NCBI RefSeq assembly: GCF_004011835.1
Contig: NZ_RKLN01000005.1
Coordinates: 310,001 to 374,000 of the forward strand
Reading direction: 5' to 3'
Length of the DNA stretch: 64,000 bases
Source: Rhodococcus spongiicola
Lineage (GTDB): Bacteria; Actinomycetota; Actinomycetes; Mycobacteriales; Mycobacteriaceae
Shown one piece after another: positions 44,935 through 54,763 of this stretch (the stretch's first letter is position 1; the number at the start of each line of letters is the position of its first letter). The notes beneath the pieces were generated by a model, which was not told the origin of the DNA, searched no databases, and saw nothing but the letters and a program-made list of their open reading frames with translations. Position numbers and translations under genes: made by a program.

Positions 44935-46770
44935 ATGGGCCACTACAAGAGCAACGTCCGCGACCTCGAATTCAACCTCTTCGAGGTACTGGGCCTGGAC
45001 AAGCCGCTGAGCGAGGGCGTGTGGGGTGACCTCGACACCGACACGGTCAGGGAGATGCTGTCCGAGGTCGCGCGTCTCGCGGAGGGCCCGCTCGGTGAGT
45101 CTTTCGCCGACGCCGACCGCAACCCGCCGGTCTACGACCCCGAGAAGTTCGAAGCGACCCTGCCGGAGTCGTTCAAGAAGTCGTTCAAGGCGATGTGGGA
45201 CGCCGAGTGGTACCGGATGGGCCTGAGCGAGGAGATCGGCGGCGTGCCGGTCCCGCGCGCCATCGTGTGGGCCATCGCCGAGATGCTGCTCGGCGCACAG
45301 CCCGGCGCCTTCATGTTCGGCGCCGGCCCGTCGTTCGCGAACGTCCTCTACAACAACGGCACCGACGAGCAGAAGAAGTGGGCCGCAACCCTCGTCGAGC
45401 GCGGCTGGGGCGCCACGATGGTGCTCACCGAGCCCGACGCCGGCTCCGACGTCGGTGCGGGACGCACCAAGGCAATCCAGCAGGCGGACGGCACGTGGCA
45501 CATCGAGGGCGTCAAGCGCTTCATCACCTCGGCCACTTCGGACGACCTGTTCGAGAACATCTTCCACCTCGTCCTCGCTCGCCCCGAGGGCGCCGGACCG
45601 GGTACCAAGGGCCTCTCCCTGTTCTTCGTCCCCAAGTTCCACTTCGACTTCGAGAAGAACGAACTCGGCGAGCGCAACGGTGTGTTCGTCACCAACGTCG
45701 AGCACAAGATGGGCCTGAAGGTCTCCACGACCTGCGAGCTCACCTTCGGTGGTCACGGCACCCCGGCCGTCGGCTGGCTCGTCGGCGAGGTCCACGACGG
45801 CATCGCGCAGATGTTCGACGTCATCGAGCACGCCCGCATGATGGTGGGCACCAAGGCCATCTCGACCCTGTCGACGGGCTACCTCAACGCGCTCGACTAC
45901 GCCAAGCAGCGCGTTCAGGGCTCGGACCTGACGCAAATGACCGACAAGACCGCCCCGCGCGTCACCATCACCCACCACCCCGACGTGCGCCGCAGCCTGG
46001 CGCTACAGAAGGCCTACGCCGAGGGCCTGCGCGCGGTGTACCTGTACACCTCCGCGCACCAGGACCCGGAGATGGCGAAGCTGGTGTCGGGCGCCGACGA
46101 GCAGATGGCGCACCGGGTCAACGACCTGCTGCTCCCGATCGTGAAGGGTGTCGGCTCGGAGCGGGCCTACCAATACCTGGCCGAGAGCCTGCAGACCCTG
46201 GGTGGCTCTGGCTTCCTGCAGGACTACCCGATCGAGCAGTACATCCGCGACTCGAAGATCGACTCGCTCTACGAGGGCACCACCGCAATCCAGGCGCAGG
46301 ACTTCTTCTTCCGCAAGATCGCCCGCGACCGCGGCGTCGCGCTCGCCCACGTGGCCGGCGAGGTCAAGAAGTTCGTCGACAGCGAGGCCGGCAACGGTCG
46401 CCTCAAGGCTGAGCGCGCCCTGCTCTCGACGGCGCTCGAGGACGTCCAGGCGATGGCCGCCACCCTCACCGGCCACCTCATGGGTGCGCAGGAGCAGCCC
46501 ACCGAGCTGTACAAGGTCGGCCTCGGGTCAGTCCGCTTCCTGATGTCCGTCGGCGACCTGCTCATCGGCTGGCAGCTGCTGCGCCAGTCCGAGATCGCCA
46601 TCAAGGCGCTCGACGAGGGCGCATCGGACAAGGACAAGGCGTTCTACGAGGGCAAGATCGCGACCGCCTCGTTCTTCGCGAAGAACGTCCTGCCCGAGCT
46701 GACCGCGACCCGCACCATCCTGTCGCACCTCGACAACGACATCATGGAGCTGGACGAGGCAGCGTTCTGA
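44935..46770 (+). CDS. fadE5: acyl-CoA dehydrogenase FadE5
   Basis: A 611-residue FAD acyl-CoA dehydrogenase of the larger FadE5 type, which introduces the first double bond in fatty acyl-CoA beta-oxidation. Visible are [18 protein letters not shown] (FAD/substrate loop), KRFITSAT, the mid-domain [11 protein letters not shown] and the C-terminal [19 protein letters not shown] of the catalytic glutamate region. Length equals the mycobacterial FadE5 (Rv0244c), which handles a broad range of chain lengths. Electrons leave via ETF to EtfD. The ATG has GGGAGAGAAG upstream. Confidence 0.95.
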   Translation: MGHYKSNVRDLEFNLFEVLGLDKPLSEGVWGDLDTDTVREMLSEVARLAEGPLGESFADADRNPPVYDPEKFEATLPESFKKSFKAMWDAEWYRMGLSEEIGGVPVPRAIVWAIAEMLLGAQPGAFMFGAGPSFANVLYNNGTDEQKKWAATLVERGWGATMVLTEPDAGSDVGAGRTKAIQQADGTWHIEGVKRFITSATSDDLFENIFHLVLARPEGAGPGTKGLSLFFVPKFHFDFEKNELGERNGVFVTNVEHKMGLKVSTTCELTFGGHGTPAVGWLVGEVHDGIAQMFDVIEHARMMVGTKAISTLSTGYLNALDYAKQRVQGSDLTQMTDKTAPRVTITHHPDVRRSLALQKAYAEGLRAVYLYTSAHQDPEMAKLVSGADEQMAHRVNDLLLPIVKGVGSERAYQYLAESLQTLGGSGFLQDYPIEQYIRDSKIDSLYEGTTAIQAQDFFFRKIARDRGVALAHVAGEVKKFVDSEAGNGRLKAERALLSTALEDVQAMAATLTGHLMGAQEQPTELYKVGLGSVRFLMSVGDLLIGWQLLRQSEIAIKALDEGASDKDKAFYEGKIATASFFAKNVLPELTATRTILSHLDNDIMELDEAAF

Positions 46771-46783
46771 GCTGAGCTCCGAC

Positions 46784-46821
46784 GTCGAAACCCCCGTGCG
46801 CAACCGCACGGGGGTTTCGAC
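46784..46821 (+). terminator. perfect hairpin terminator after fadE5
   Basis: Seventeen-base perfect arms (46784-46800 and 46805-46821) around a CAAC loop, beginning 14 bases after the fadE5 stop; the right arm contains a short TTT run. Confidence 0.85.
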
Positions 46822-46900
46822 TGTCCACAGCGCCGTCGGCTGGCCTCCCGCAAGCAAGCTATTCAGGGTGCAGTGCCCGCCACCGACTACTAGATAGCCG

Positions 46901-47647
46901 CTATGGCACGGTGAGCGCGGGTACGACGGCGTCGATGCGTTCTGCCAGAACGTGCTGCCCGTCATCAGTGGGGTGCACCGAGTCGTCCTGTATCAGCTCC
47001 GGGCTGTCCAACCAACTCAGCTCGAGCGCGTCCACGAACGGCAGGCCGGCTGCTTCAGCGGCCAGGCGTGTCCCTTCGTTCGCAACTTCGACGGCATAGG
47101 ACGGCTCGCTGGAATCCCACATCGGGCCGATCACGACGATGGTGGCGTTGGGGGCCTTCGCTTTCAGGTCCGAGAACATGGCGGAAGCGATGGGCTCGAC
47201 GTCGCCGGGGATGGTCTGATCGTTCCGGCTTCCAGCCACGATGATGATGTCGGGACTGTTCGCAGTCGCTGCATCGACCTTGGTGGGAAACGCCGCCTCG
47301 CCATCAGGTCCACTGACCGTGTATCCAGTTCCTTCGGTGGCCACATTGTCGAGCTGCCAGCCGCGCTTCTCGGCCAGGAGTTGCGGCCACGCCACCGTGT
47401 TCCCTACACCTGCCGAGTACGAGCCCCCGATGACCGCAAGGCGTGCTGTCGGCGCTTCGGGGTCGTTGGGGCCGACCCCGGTGTTTGGGGTGTATGTGCC
47501 GGCGTAGGAGGTGGAAGGACCCCTCTCCCCAGCTGCCCAGTACATGCCGACCGCAGCGATCAGCGCGGCGGCCACGAACCCCCAGAAGATCTGGTTCTGA
47601 CGGGAGGGCGATGGCTTCGGTCCCCGTCGGTGAAGTCGATTCCCCAT
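46901..47647 (-). CDS. membrane-anchored SGNH/GDSL hydrolase
   Basis: A 248-residue esterase-like protein with an N-terminal membrane anchor (about 20-40, IFWGFVAAALIAAVGMYWAA) and an extracytoplasmic SGNH domain. Catalytic blocks: serine in VIGGSYSAGVG (block I), asparagine in AGSRNDQT (block III) and Asp/His in DSVHPTDDGQ (block V). Substrates of such proteins are often acylated glycans or lipids of the envelope. It is transcribed toward the fadE5 terminator. Confidence 0.85.
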   Translation of the reverse strand: MGNRLHRRGPKPSPSRQNQIFWGFVAAALIAAVGMYWAAGERGPSTSYAGTYTPNTGVGPNDPEAPTARLAVIGGSYSAGVGNTVAWPQLLAEKRGWQLDNVATEGTGYTVSGPDGEAAFPTKVDAATANSPDIIIVAGSRNDQTIPGDVEPIASAMFSDLKAKAPNATIVVIGPMWDSSEPSYAVEVANEGTRLAAEAAGLPFVDALELSWLDSPELIQDDSVHPTDDGQHVLAERIDAVVPALTVP

Positions 47648-47761
47648 AGGCGGACATCATGCAGCACGCCTGAAGTGTCACTGCGTGGGGTCCTCCCTGC
47701 CCGCGGGCCTACCGACGTCAACGCCCCTCGCACGGGAGGACCCGCTCCTTCGCTGGCGGGA

Positions 47762-50224
47762 TCAGCCGCCCCGACGGGGCCGTGGCTGGTCCCTTTCGTC
47801 GTCGTCGTCCTTCGGTTTCGGCTCGTCCTTTTCCTCGTCCTCTTCCGAGACGCAGTTGACGATCGGTATCGGGTCGTACCGCACGGTCCGGGTGTTGCTG
47901 GAGATCTGGGCTCCGGTCTTGGCGTCGGTGATGATCCGGGTGTCACTGGTCGTGAACCCCTGTCCGCCACCGGACGGCACACAGTCCGGGCCCTCAGGGA
48001 GCGTGATGGTGTTCGGCGACGTGAAGTTGGTGCGGTCGCCCGTCACCGATTGGACGTTCACGGTCTTCGTCCCCCAGAGTCGCACCGTGATGTCCGAGTT
48101 GGTGCCGATGGTCTGGATCACCACGCCGGTGTCCGCGGTGTTGCGGAACTTCAGATCGATGACGCCGTCGAACACAGTCGCCTCGCGTGCCGCCGGATAG
48201 CGGGAGATGTAGTAGCTGTGCTCCGTGTGCTCGACGTCCTCCATGCCGGCGAAGTAGGCGGCGTTGTAGAGGGTGGTCGCGAGCTGGCTGATGCCCCCGC
48301 CGATCGCGGTATCGGGGCGACCGTAGTTGATGATGCCGGAGTCGATGTAGCCCTCCGCCGCGCCGCGTGGACCGGTGTAGCCGTTGAGCGAGAACGTCTC
48401 TCCCGGCTTGACGATCGCGCCGTCGATCTCACTGGCCGCCAGCCGGATATTGACGCCCGATGCCCACGAGAAGCCACCGGTGGTGTACTCGCTGATCACC
48501 TCGCGGATCCCGAGCGCCTCGGCGCCCTCGGTTGTCAGCTCCGGCTCGGCCGATTCGTAGATCGCGGGTGTGGTGCGGGCCTCGGGCGCGACGAGTAACG
48601 CCGGCAGAGGCTCGAGCGTCTCGAGCCACTGCACCTCTTCGCCGGAGACCGACGGAACCACCTGCGGTGAGCCGCTGGCGAGGCTGATCTGCGCATCCTT
48701 CGGTTCGGTCTCCGTGCTCGCCAGCTGCGGAGCGAGGATCTCGGTTGCCGCCTCCAGGTTGTACTGCGGTGACAGCCCGCCCTCGCCGTCGGGCACGAAG
48801 CTCAACACGGCGCCGATTTGATCGCGCGGCAGCGTCGCCGCCGCACCGTCCTTACCGGTGACCACGACATCCGACGCGGCGGCGGGAGTCGCGACGTCGC
48901 GGACCGCGGCGTCGACCCCCGACTGCGTGACCGTGACTTCGACGACGTCCACCGGCAGGTCGACGACTCCGCCGAAGAACCACTCATCGACGAAGGCGTC
49001 CTTGGCCTCGTCCACCCGCAGGTTCTGTCCAGCCTCCGGCGCGACGGGCACGACATTCGCGCCCCCGAATACGACGTCACCCTCGCGTGGCGCTCGGTCG
49101 CTCTCCCCCTGGACACCGGCGATCGCCGTCGACAGTGCGGCGTCGTCGACCGTCGACGCGACGCCGATCTCCCGGGTGGTGAACAGCGACGCCAGTCTCG
49201 TGAACGGATTGATCGGCTGGTCTCCCACCCGATCCAGGGTGGCCTGCCAATCGATCGTCACCCCGGCCTCAGCGGGCACGACCGATCCGTCGGTGGTTCC
49301 GGCACGCACCGGAACCGGACTGTCCACCCGCGGACCGACTTCGGCGCGCAGTACCTCCTCGGCGTCCGCGGGACTCGCGCCCCCGATCCCCACCCCGGCG
49401 ACGGTTACCCCACGCGGCACCCGGTCGCCGGAGGCCACCCAGTCGACCGTGTACAAGATCGCACCGGCCGCCACGACACCGCCTGCGATGGCCGCGTACT
49501 TCACCCAACGCGGGCGCTTGGCAGCGGCATCGACCAGGGTGGCCTGGCCCGTGTCGCCGGGCGGCTCTGCGCCCACGTTCACTGTGGGTTCGGGCACGGC
49601 CCCCGATGCCCTGGGTATCCCAACTGTGGGGATCGCGACCGTGGGGATCGCCTCGGTAGGCGCGTCCGCGTCAAGATCGGCTACTGGATTCGTACCAGCG
49701 GGATCCGGGCTCTCGGACGGAACCACGGCCATGACCTCGGTCGCATCCTCGTTCGGCTCCGGATTCTCCAAACGGCGCTCTTCGTCTTCGGCGCCACCGC
49801 GCCCTTCGTCTTCGGCGCCACCGTGCTCGTCGCTATCGGCTTCTGGCTCAGGATCGTCTCCCGGGTCCGGATCGGCTACTGCATCCGTGCCGGCGGAATC
49901 CTGGCTCTCGGAGGGAACTACGGCCATCATCTTGGTCGTGTTCTCGTCCGGCTCCGGATTCTCCAAACGGCGCTCTTGGTCCTCAGCGCCGTCGCGCTCG
50001 TCGCTATCGGCTCCTGGGTCCGGATCGGCTCCGGGGTCAGGATCATCTCCCGGCTCCGGATCGGCTACTGGATCCGTGCCTGCGGGATCCGGACTCTCGG
50101 ACGGGACCACGGCCATCTTCTTGGTCGTGTTCTCGTCCGGCTCCGGATTCTCCGGACGGCGCTCTTGGTCCTCGGCGCCGTCGCGCTCGTCACTCGTCAA
50201 GTAGGGCTCCTGCTGAATCGGCAC
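47762..50224 (-). CDS. VanW-family membrane protein with repetitive acidic cytoplasmic N-terminus
   Basis: An 820-residue protein. Residues 1-235 are very acidic and contain three copies of a repeat of about 60 residues; one membrane helix follows (about 242-260). The extracytoplasmic part has two peptidoglycan-binding-4-like domains (about 280-560, with WFFGGVVDLPVDVVEV) and a VanW domain (about 600-730: PGETFSLNGYTGPRG, IGGGISQLATTLYNAAYFAG, HSYYISRYPAAREAT). VanW/YoaR proteins are cell-wall associated with unknown activity. The start is a GTG with no strong ribosome-binding site; a doubled 14-base word lies just upstream. Confidence 0.88.
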   Translation of the reverse strand: MPIQQEPYLTSDERDGAEDQERRPENPEPDENTTKKMAVVPSESPDPAGTDPVADPEPGDDPDPGADPDPGADSDERDGAEDQERRLENPEPDENTTKMMAVVPSESQDSAGTDAVADPDPGDDPEPEADSDEHGGAEDEGRGGAEDEERRLENPEPNEDATEVMAVVPSESPDPAGTNPVADLDADAPTEAIPTVAIPTVGIPRASGAVPEPTVNVGAEPPGDTGQATLVDAAAKRPRWVKYAAIAGGVVAAGAILYTVDWVASGDRVPRGVTVAGVGIGGASPADAEEVLRAEVGPRVDSPVPVRAGTTDGSVVPAEAGVTIDWQATLDRVGDQPINPFTRLASLFTTREIGVASTVDDAALSTAIAGVQGESDRAPREGDVVFGGANVVPVAPEAGQNLRVDEAKDAFVDEWFFGGVVDLPVDVVEVTVTQSGVDAAVRDVATPAAASDVVVTGKDGAAATLPRDQIGAVLSFVPDGEGGLSPQYNLEAATEILAPQLASTETEPKDAQISLASGSPQVVPSVSGEEVQWLETLEPLPALLVAPEARTTPAIYESAEPELTTEGAEALGIREVISEYTTGGFSWASGVNIRLAASEIDGAIVKPGETFSLNGYTGPRGAAEGYIDSGIINYGRPDTAIGGGISQLATTLYNAAYFAGMEDVEHTEHSYYISRYPAAREATVFDGVIDLKFRNTADTGVVIQTIGTNSDITVRLWGTKTVNVQSVTGDRTNFTSPNTITLPEGPDCVPSGGGQGFTTSDTRIITDAKTGAQISSNTRTVRYDPIPIVNCVSEEDEEKDEPKPKDDDDERDQPRPRRGG
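49661..50194 (-). repeat. three tandem repeats in the VanW N-terminus
   Basis: Each copy (roughly residues 11-73, 74-130 and 131-188) contains GAEDQERR, LENPEPDENTT, MAVVPSES, DPAGTDPVAD and an Asp/Pro-rich end. The copies are close to identical in the middle, pointing to recent duplication or selection to keep them the same. The DNA is repetitive with a period of about 170-190 bases. Confidence 0.85.
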
Positions 50225-50244
50225 CTTGCGGGACCGTCGCTAAG

Positions 50245-50279
50245 TGTTCGTCCCACTCGTTTCTCTGTTCGTCCCACTC
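50245..50279. promoter_or_regulatory. 14-base direct repeat upstream of the VanW gene
   Basis: TGTTCGTCCCACTC occurs at 50245-50258 and again at 50266-50279, exactly 21 bases (two DNA turns) apart, immediately upstream of the VanW start. Such spacing suits a dimeric regulator on one DNA face. No known regulator could be assigned. Confidence 0.5.
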
Positions 50280-50374
50280 AGGGTAATGGGGACGGACGAC
50301 CATATCGGACGCCGGATCTCCGGCGCTGCGGGCCACCGAGCCGGGTTTGGACAACCTGGGCGGGGACACAGAGC

Positions 50375-50421
50375 GGCACCGTGCCGTTGCCAGGTCGGGG
50401 GTCCGGCAACGACACGGTGCC
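50375..50421 (-). terminator. large hairpin between fadA2 and the VanW gene
   Basis: Arms 50375-50391 and 50405-50421 match at 16 of 17 positions around a 13-base loop. It lies about 100 bases past the fadA2 stop on the minus strand and so could end fadA2 transcription. No T-run. Confidence 0.6.
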
Positions 50422-50520
50422 AACTGGAATATCACTCCCATACGGGCTGCGCGTTACAACTCGATTCAAGATCGGTCTGGTTTGTCCCGATTCGGCCCGT
50501 TTTGTCGGGACCGGGTGGGA

Positions 50521-51858
50521 TCAAACCTCGACGATCGCGGTCACACCCTGGCCACCGGCCGCGCAGATCGAGATCAGGCCACGGCCCGAACCCTTCTCCG
50601 CCAGCATCTTCGCCAACGACGCGACGATCCGACCGCCAGTGGCCGCGAACGGATGCCCGGCCGCGAGCGACGAACCGTTGACGTTGAGCTTGGTGCGGTC
50701 GATCGAGCCGAGCGCACCGTCGAGTCCCAGTCGCTCCTTGCAGTACTCGTCGGACTCCCACGCCTGCAGGGTCGCCAGGACCACGGACGCGAACGCCTCG
50801 TGGATCTCGTAGAAGTCGAAATCCTGAAGCGTGAGGCCGTTGCGGGCCAGCAGGCGAGGCACCGCATACGTGGGCGCCATGAGCAGACCGTCGCCGCCGT
50901 GGATGTAGTCGACCGCGGCGGTCTCGGAATCGACCAGATGGGCGAGCACCGGCAGGTTCCGCTCGGCCGCCCACTCGTCGGTGGACAGCAGCACCGCGGA
51001 CGCGCCGTCGGTGAGAGGGGTCGAGTTGCCGGCCGTCATCGTCGCGTCGCCCAGCTTGTTGCCGAAAACCGGCTTCAGTGTCGCCAGCTTGTCGACGCTC
51101 GAGCCGGGGCGCAGGTTGTCGTCGCGGGTCAGGCCGAGGAACGGCGTGACGAGGTCGTCGAAGAACCCGCGGTCGTAGGCCGCAGCCATGTTGCGGTGGC
51201 TCGCGACGGCCAACTCGTCCTGGTCCTCGCGGCGGATGCCGAACTCCTTGGCGGTGATCGCGGCGTGTTCACCCATCGACAGGCCGGTGCGGGGCTCGCC
51301 GTTGCGCGGGATCTCGATGCCGAGCATCGACGGGCGCACCTGGCCGAGCAGCTTGACCCGGTCGGCCGTCGAACGGGCCCGGTTGACCGACAGCAGGAAC
51401 TCGCGCAGATCGTCGTTCACGCCGATCGGCGCGTCCGACGTCGTGTCGACACCACCGCCGACACCCGCCTCGATGCGACCGGACGCGATGGCGTCCCCGA
51501 CTGCGACGATCGACTGCAGGCCGGTGCCGCACGCCTGCTGCAGGTCGTATGCCGGGGTGTAGGGGCTCAGTGCGCTGCCGAGCACGCACTCGCGCATCAG
51601 ATTGAAGTCCCGGCTGTGCTTGAGCACCGCGCCACCGGCGACCATGCCCAGCCGCTCGTCCTGCAGACCGAACCGGCTCACCAGTCCGTCGAGGGTCGCG
51701 GTGAACATGTCCTGGTTGGATGCGCGCGCGTAGGCGCGGTCCGAGCGTGCGAACGGGATCCGGTTGCCGCCGACGATGGCGACGGGGCGAAGCTGCCGAC
51801 CGCTGGACTTACGTGCGGGTGCCGGCTTCTTGGTGCGGGTACGGGCTTTGCTTGTCAC
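50521..51858 (-). CDS. fadA2: acetyl-CoA acyltransferase (thiolase) FadA2
   Basis: A 445-residue thiolase, last step of beta-oxidation. Nucleophile cysteine in [13 protein letters not shown], second-site histidine in [12 protein letters not shown] and the C-terminal [14 protein letters not shown] with the proton-donor cysteine. A basic N-terminal tail ([19 protein letters not shown]) precedes the fold. The GTG at 51858 has GGAG seven bases upstream and is preferred to an upstream TTG. Divergent from fabG4 across a 38-base palindrome; equals Rv0243 by context. Confidence 0.93.
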   Translation of the reverse strand: MTSKARTRTKKPAPARKSSGRQLRPVAIVGGNRIPFARSDRAYARASNQDMFTATLDGLVSRFGLQDERLGMVAGGAVLKHSRDFNLMRECVLGSALSPYTPAYDLQQACGTGLQSIVAVGDAIASGRIEAGVGGGVDTTSDAPIGVNDDLREFLLSVNRARSTADRVKLLGQVRPSMLGIEIPRNGEPRTGLSMGEHAAITAKEFGIRREDQDELAVASHRNMAAAYDRGFFDDLVTPFLGLTRDDNLRPGSSVDKLATLKPVFGNKLGDATMTAGNSTPLTDGASAVLLSTDEWAAERNLPVLAHLVDSETAAVDYIHGGDGLLMAPTYAVPRLLARNGLTLQDFDFYEIHEAFASVVLATLQAWESDEYCKERLGLDGALGSIDRTKLNVNGSSLAAGHPFAATGGRIVASLAKMLAEKGSGRGLISICAAGGQGVTAIVEV

Positions 51859-51905
51859 GTCGGGTCTCCATGAGGAAGGGGCAGGGTTCAATCAGCTTTG
51901 TGCAC

Positions 51906-51943
51906 TCGACATTGAACTTACTCCAGAGTAAGTTCAATGTCGA
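51906..51943. promoter_or_regulatory. 38-bp near-perfect palindrome, core TTACT-CCAG-AGTAA, between fadA2 and fabG4
   Basis: Eighteen-base arms (51906-51923 and 51926-51943) are perfect inverted repeats around a 2-base centre. The core 51918-51931 fits TTACY-N4-RGTAR exactly, and the arms start near 48 bases before the fadA2 start and 80 bases before fabG4. It probably represses both divergent genes when bound by a TetR protein. Confidence 0.8.
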
Positions 51944-52022
51944 TACCGCACCTGACGTAACGGGTGTCGGACCAGCGACAACGCAAGTAATAGAGAAGCC
52001 CAACCGACAAAGAAGGTGGACC

Positions 52023-53369
52023 GTGGCAGCCAGCAAGGGCGCTCCCGACCTCTACTCGCAGTTCCTCTCGTCCGTGCCGGGCGCATTCATCGCAAAACAG
52101 ACCGGGTTGCCGCAGCCGGAAAAGCTGCGCCGGTACAAGGCGGGCGAGCCGCCGCTCGCCGGACCGATTCTCATCGGCGGCAAGGGCCGGCTCGTCGAGC
52201 CGATCCGGGAACTCCTGTCGGACTACCCGACCGCACAGCCGCACGACGATCGCTATGGCGCCCTGGTGTTCGACGCGACCGGCATCGGCCAGGTCACCGA
52301 ACTGGAGCAGCTCTTCGAGTTCTTCCAGCCGGTCATCCGTAACCTCACCACGTGCGCGCGCGTCGTCGTGCTCGGCACCACTCCCGAGTCGGCGTCCGGT
52401 GTCGACGAGCAGATCGCCCAGCGCGCCCTCGAAGGCTTCACCCGCAGTGTCGGCAAGGAGGTCAAGCACGGGTCCACCGCGCAGCTTGTGTACGTCTCGC
52501 CCGACGCGGCGCCGGGCCTGTCCGGCCTCGAATCGACGCTGCGCTTCCTGCTGTCGGCCAAGTCGGCGTTCGTCGACGGCCAGGTCATCCGCGTCGGCGC
52601 CGAGGACGCTGCCGCCCCGGCCAGCTGGGATCGTCCGCTCGAAGGCAAGGTCGCCGTGGTGACCGGCGCGGCGCGCGGCATCGGGGCCACCATTGCCGAG
52701 GTACTCTCCCGTGACGGCGCCCAGGTCGTGTGCGCCGACATCCCGGCCGCCGGCCAGCCGCTGTCGGAGACCGCGAACAAGGTCGGCGGCACGTCGCTGG
52801 CCCTCGACGTCACCGCGCCCGACGCGGCCGACAAGCTCGCCGATCACCTCACCGAACGTCACGGCGGCGTCGACATCATCGTCCACAACGCCGGCATCAC
52901 CCGCGACAAGACGCTCGCGAACATGGACGAGGGCCGCTGGAACAGCGTCATCGGTGTCAATCTCCTTGCCCCGCAGAAGATCACCGATGCTCTTGTCGCG
53001 AAGGGTGTCCTGCGTGAGGGCGGCCGGGTGATCGACGTGTCGTCCATCGCCGGTATCGCCGGTAACCGCGGGCAGACCAACTACGGCACCTCGAAGGCCG
53101 GCGTCATCGGGCTGGTCCAGGCCACGGCACCGGTCCTGGCCGAGAAGAAGATCACGATCAACGCGGTCGCACCCGGCTTCATCGAGACCGCCATGACCGC
53201 GGCCATCCCGTTCGCCACCCGCGAGGCCGGCCGTCGCATGAGCTCGCTGCTCCAGGGCGGAGAGACCGTCGACGTCGCCGAGACGGTCGCGTACTTCGCG
53301 AGCCCCGCGTCGAGCGCTGTCACCGGCCAGATCGTGCGGGTGTGCGGCCAGTCCCTCCTGGGCGCCTGA
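52023..53369 (+). CDS. fabG4: 3-oxoacyl reductase FabG4 (high-molecular-weight FabG)
   Basis: A 448-residue two-domain SDR. The N-terminal flavodoxin-like domain (1-205) lacks the TGxxxGxG motif; the C-terminal SDR domain has VTGAARGIG (214-222), NNAG-equivalent HNAG, and the catalytic YGTSKAG. FabG4 proteins use NADH and reduce 3-oxoacyl-CoA. The GTG at 52023 has GAAGG upstream. Stop and htdX start overlap (TGATG). Confidence 0.93.
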   Translation: MAASKGAPDLYSQFLSSVPGAFIAKQTGLPQPEKLRRYKAGEPPLAGPILIGGKGRLVEPIRELLSDYPTAQPHDDRYGALVFDATGIGQVTELEQLFEFFQPVIRNLTTCARVVVLGTTPESASGVDEQIAQRALEGFTRSVGKEVKHGSTAQLVYVSPDAAPGLSGLESTLRFLLSAKSAFVDGQVIRVGAEDAAAPASWDRPLEGKVAVVTGAARGIGATIAEVLSRDGAQVVCADIPAAGQPLSETANKVGGTSLALDVTAPDAADKLADHLTERHGGVDIIVHNAGITRDKTLANMDEGRWNSVIGVNLLAPQKITDALVAKGVLREGGRVIDVSSIAGIAGNRGQTNYGTSKAGVIGLVQATAPVLAEKKITINAVAPGFIETAMTAAIPFATREAGRRMSSLLQGGETVDVAETVAYFASPASSAVTGQIVRVCGQSLLGA

Positions 53370-54241
53370 TGTCCGGCCGTAAGGACACGGTGGTGCAGCT
53401 GCGCGAGCAGCCCGGCACCCTCGACAACTACGCCCGGGCGGCGTTCAGTGCGCTGCCGTTCGTGAAGCCGTCGGGCCGGAAGAGCCTGCCGAAGGACACG
53501 CTGGCGCTCTCGGGCCTGCGCGTCGACCACGACAACTTGGCCGCCTACGCGAAGGTGTGCGGGCTGCGGTTCGGCGATACCCTCCCGATCACGTACCCGT
53601 TCACGCTGGTGTTCCCGACCGTGATGCGGTTGCTCACCTTGCGCGAGTTCCCCTTCCCCGCAATCGGTTCCGTTCACATCGGCAACCTGATCGAGCAACA
53701 TCGCCCGATCTCTGTGAGCGAACCGCTGGACGTGAAGGTCCGCGCCGAGAACCTGCGACCGCACCCGAAGGGCACCCAGGTGGACCTGGTCAGCGAGGTA
53801 TCGGTGGGCCGCGAACTCGTGTGGCGTCAGGTCAGCTCGTTCCTGAAGATGCACCCCACGGGCGCACCGAAGGAGCCCAAGGCTGAACACGCCGAGGAGG
53901 TCCCACCGCCGCCCACCCGCACCCTGCGGGTGGATCAGAAGACCATCAGCCGGTATGCGGCAGTGTCGGGCGACCGCAACCCGATCCACATCTCGTCGCT
54001 CGGCGCCAGGGCGTTCGGGTTCCCCGGCACCATCGCGCACGGCATGTGGAGTGCCGCCGCGGTGCTGCAGCCGCTCGAGGGACGCCTGCCCGAGGCGGTG
54101 ACCTACGCCGTCCGGTTCGGCAAGCCGATCCTGCTCCCGGCGACGGTGAACCTGTACGCCGACCGCACACCCGACGGGTGGGATCTGTCACTGAAGAATC
54201 CCAAGAAGGGGTACCCGCACCTGAACGCGACGGTGCGCTAG
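53369..54241 (+). CDS. htdX: 3-hydroxyacyl dehydratase HtdX (MaoC/hot-dog)
   Basis: A 290-residue double hot-dog protein. The hydratase 2 motif is in the C-terminal half: YAAVSGDRNPIHISSLGARAFGFPGTIAHGMW with the catalytic Asp and His. It dehydrates 3-hydroxyacyl-CoA after FabG4. The ATG overlaps the fabG4 stop (TGATG), so the two are made together. Equals Rv0241c by context. In the reductive direction the FabG4-HtdX pair could also serve elongation. Confidence 0.92.
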   Translation: MSGRKDTVVQLREQPGTLDNYARAAFSALPFVKPSGRKSLPKDTLALSGLRVDHDNLAAYAKVCGLRFGDTLPITYPFTLVFPTVMRLLTLREFPFPAIGSVHIGNLIEQHRPISVSEPLDVKVRAENLRPHPKGTQVDLVSEVSVGRELVWRQVSSFLKMHPTGAPKEPKAEHAEEVPPPPTRTLRVDQKTISRYAAVSGDRNPIHISSLGARAFGFPGTIAHGMWSAAAVLQPLEGRLPEAVTYAVRFGKPILLPATVNLYADRTPDGWDLSLKNPKKGYPHLNATVR

Positions 54242-54246
54242 CAAAC

Positions 54247-54277
54247 GGGCCGCGGCGGAACCCTGCCGCCGCGGCCC
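54247..54277 (+). terminator. hairpin terminator after htdX
   Basis: Twelve-base perfect GC-rich arms (54247-54258 and 54266-54277) around a 7-base loop, 5 bases past the htdX stop. Confidence 0.8.
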
Positions 54278-54432
54278 GCGGCGGCGCCCTTTCGGCGCGG
54301 GCCGCGCCCTCGTCGTCGCAGCCTCGGCCGGGTTCGGACACCCGGGCCGGGCGCTGAATGTCGTCCTCGTTAGACTCCGCGGGTGGCGCACATCGCGCGC
54401 CCGCGGTCCACGAACCTTACGAGGAGCATTCG

Positions 54433-54723
54433 ATGACCGGCACCACACCGACCCTCGCCCCCCTCGCCGATACCTGGGAATGGCAGCAGCACGGTCTCTG
54501 CCAGGGCATGGACGCATCAGCCTTCTTCCCACCCACCGGCGAACGCGGTAGCGCCCGCATGGTGCGTGAACGGCGCGCCAAGGCGATCTGCAACGCGTGT
54601 CCGGTCATGGCCACGTGCCTCGCGCACTCGCTGGCAGTGCCGGAACCGTTCGGAGTGTGGGGCGGCATGAGCGAGTCCGAACGCGCGGGCTTGCTGCGCG
54701 GACGCCGGCGTGGGGTGGCCTGA
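54433..54723 (+). CDS. WhiB-family Fe-S transcription factor
   Basis: A 96-residue WhiB-like protein. The four Fe-S cysteines are C23 (HGLCQG) and C53, C56, C62 (CNACPVMATC). They are followed by the sigma-A-contacting turn GVWGG (74-78) and a C-terminal basic AT-hook-like tail (RGRRRG). WhiB proteins sense redox or NO through a 4Fe-4S cluster. ATG with GAGGAG upstream. Which of the WhiB subgroups it is cannot be settled by eye. Confidence 0.93.
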   Translation: MTGTTPTLAPLADTWEWQQHGLCQGMDASAFFPPTGERGSARMVRERRAKAICNACPVMATCLAHSLAVPEPFGVWGGMSESERAGLLRGRRRGVA

Positions 54724-54763
54724 CTAGATTCCTCCTTCAAGGGCCGCTCGGTGAGGGTCGCGC

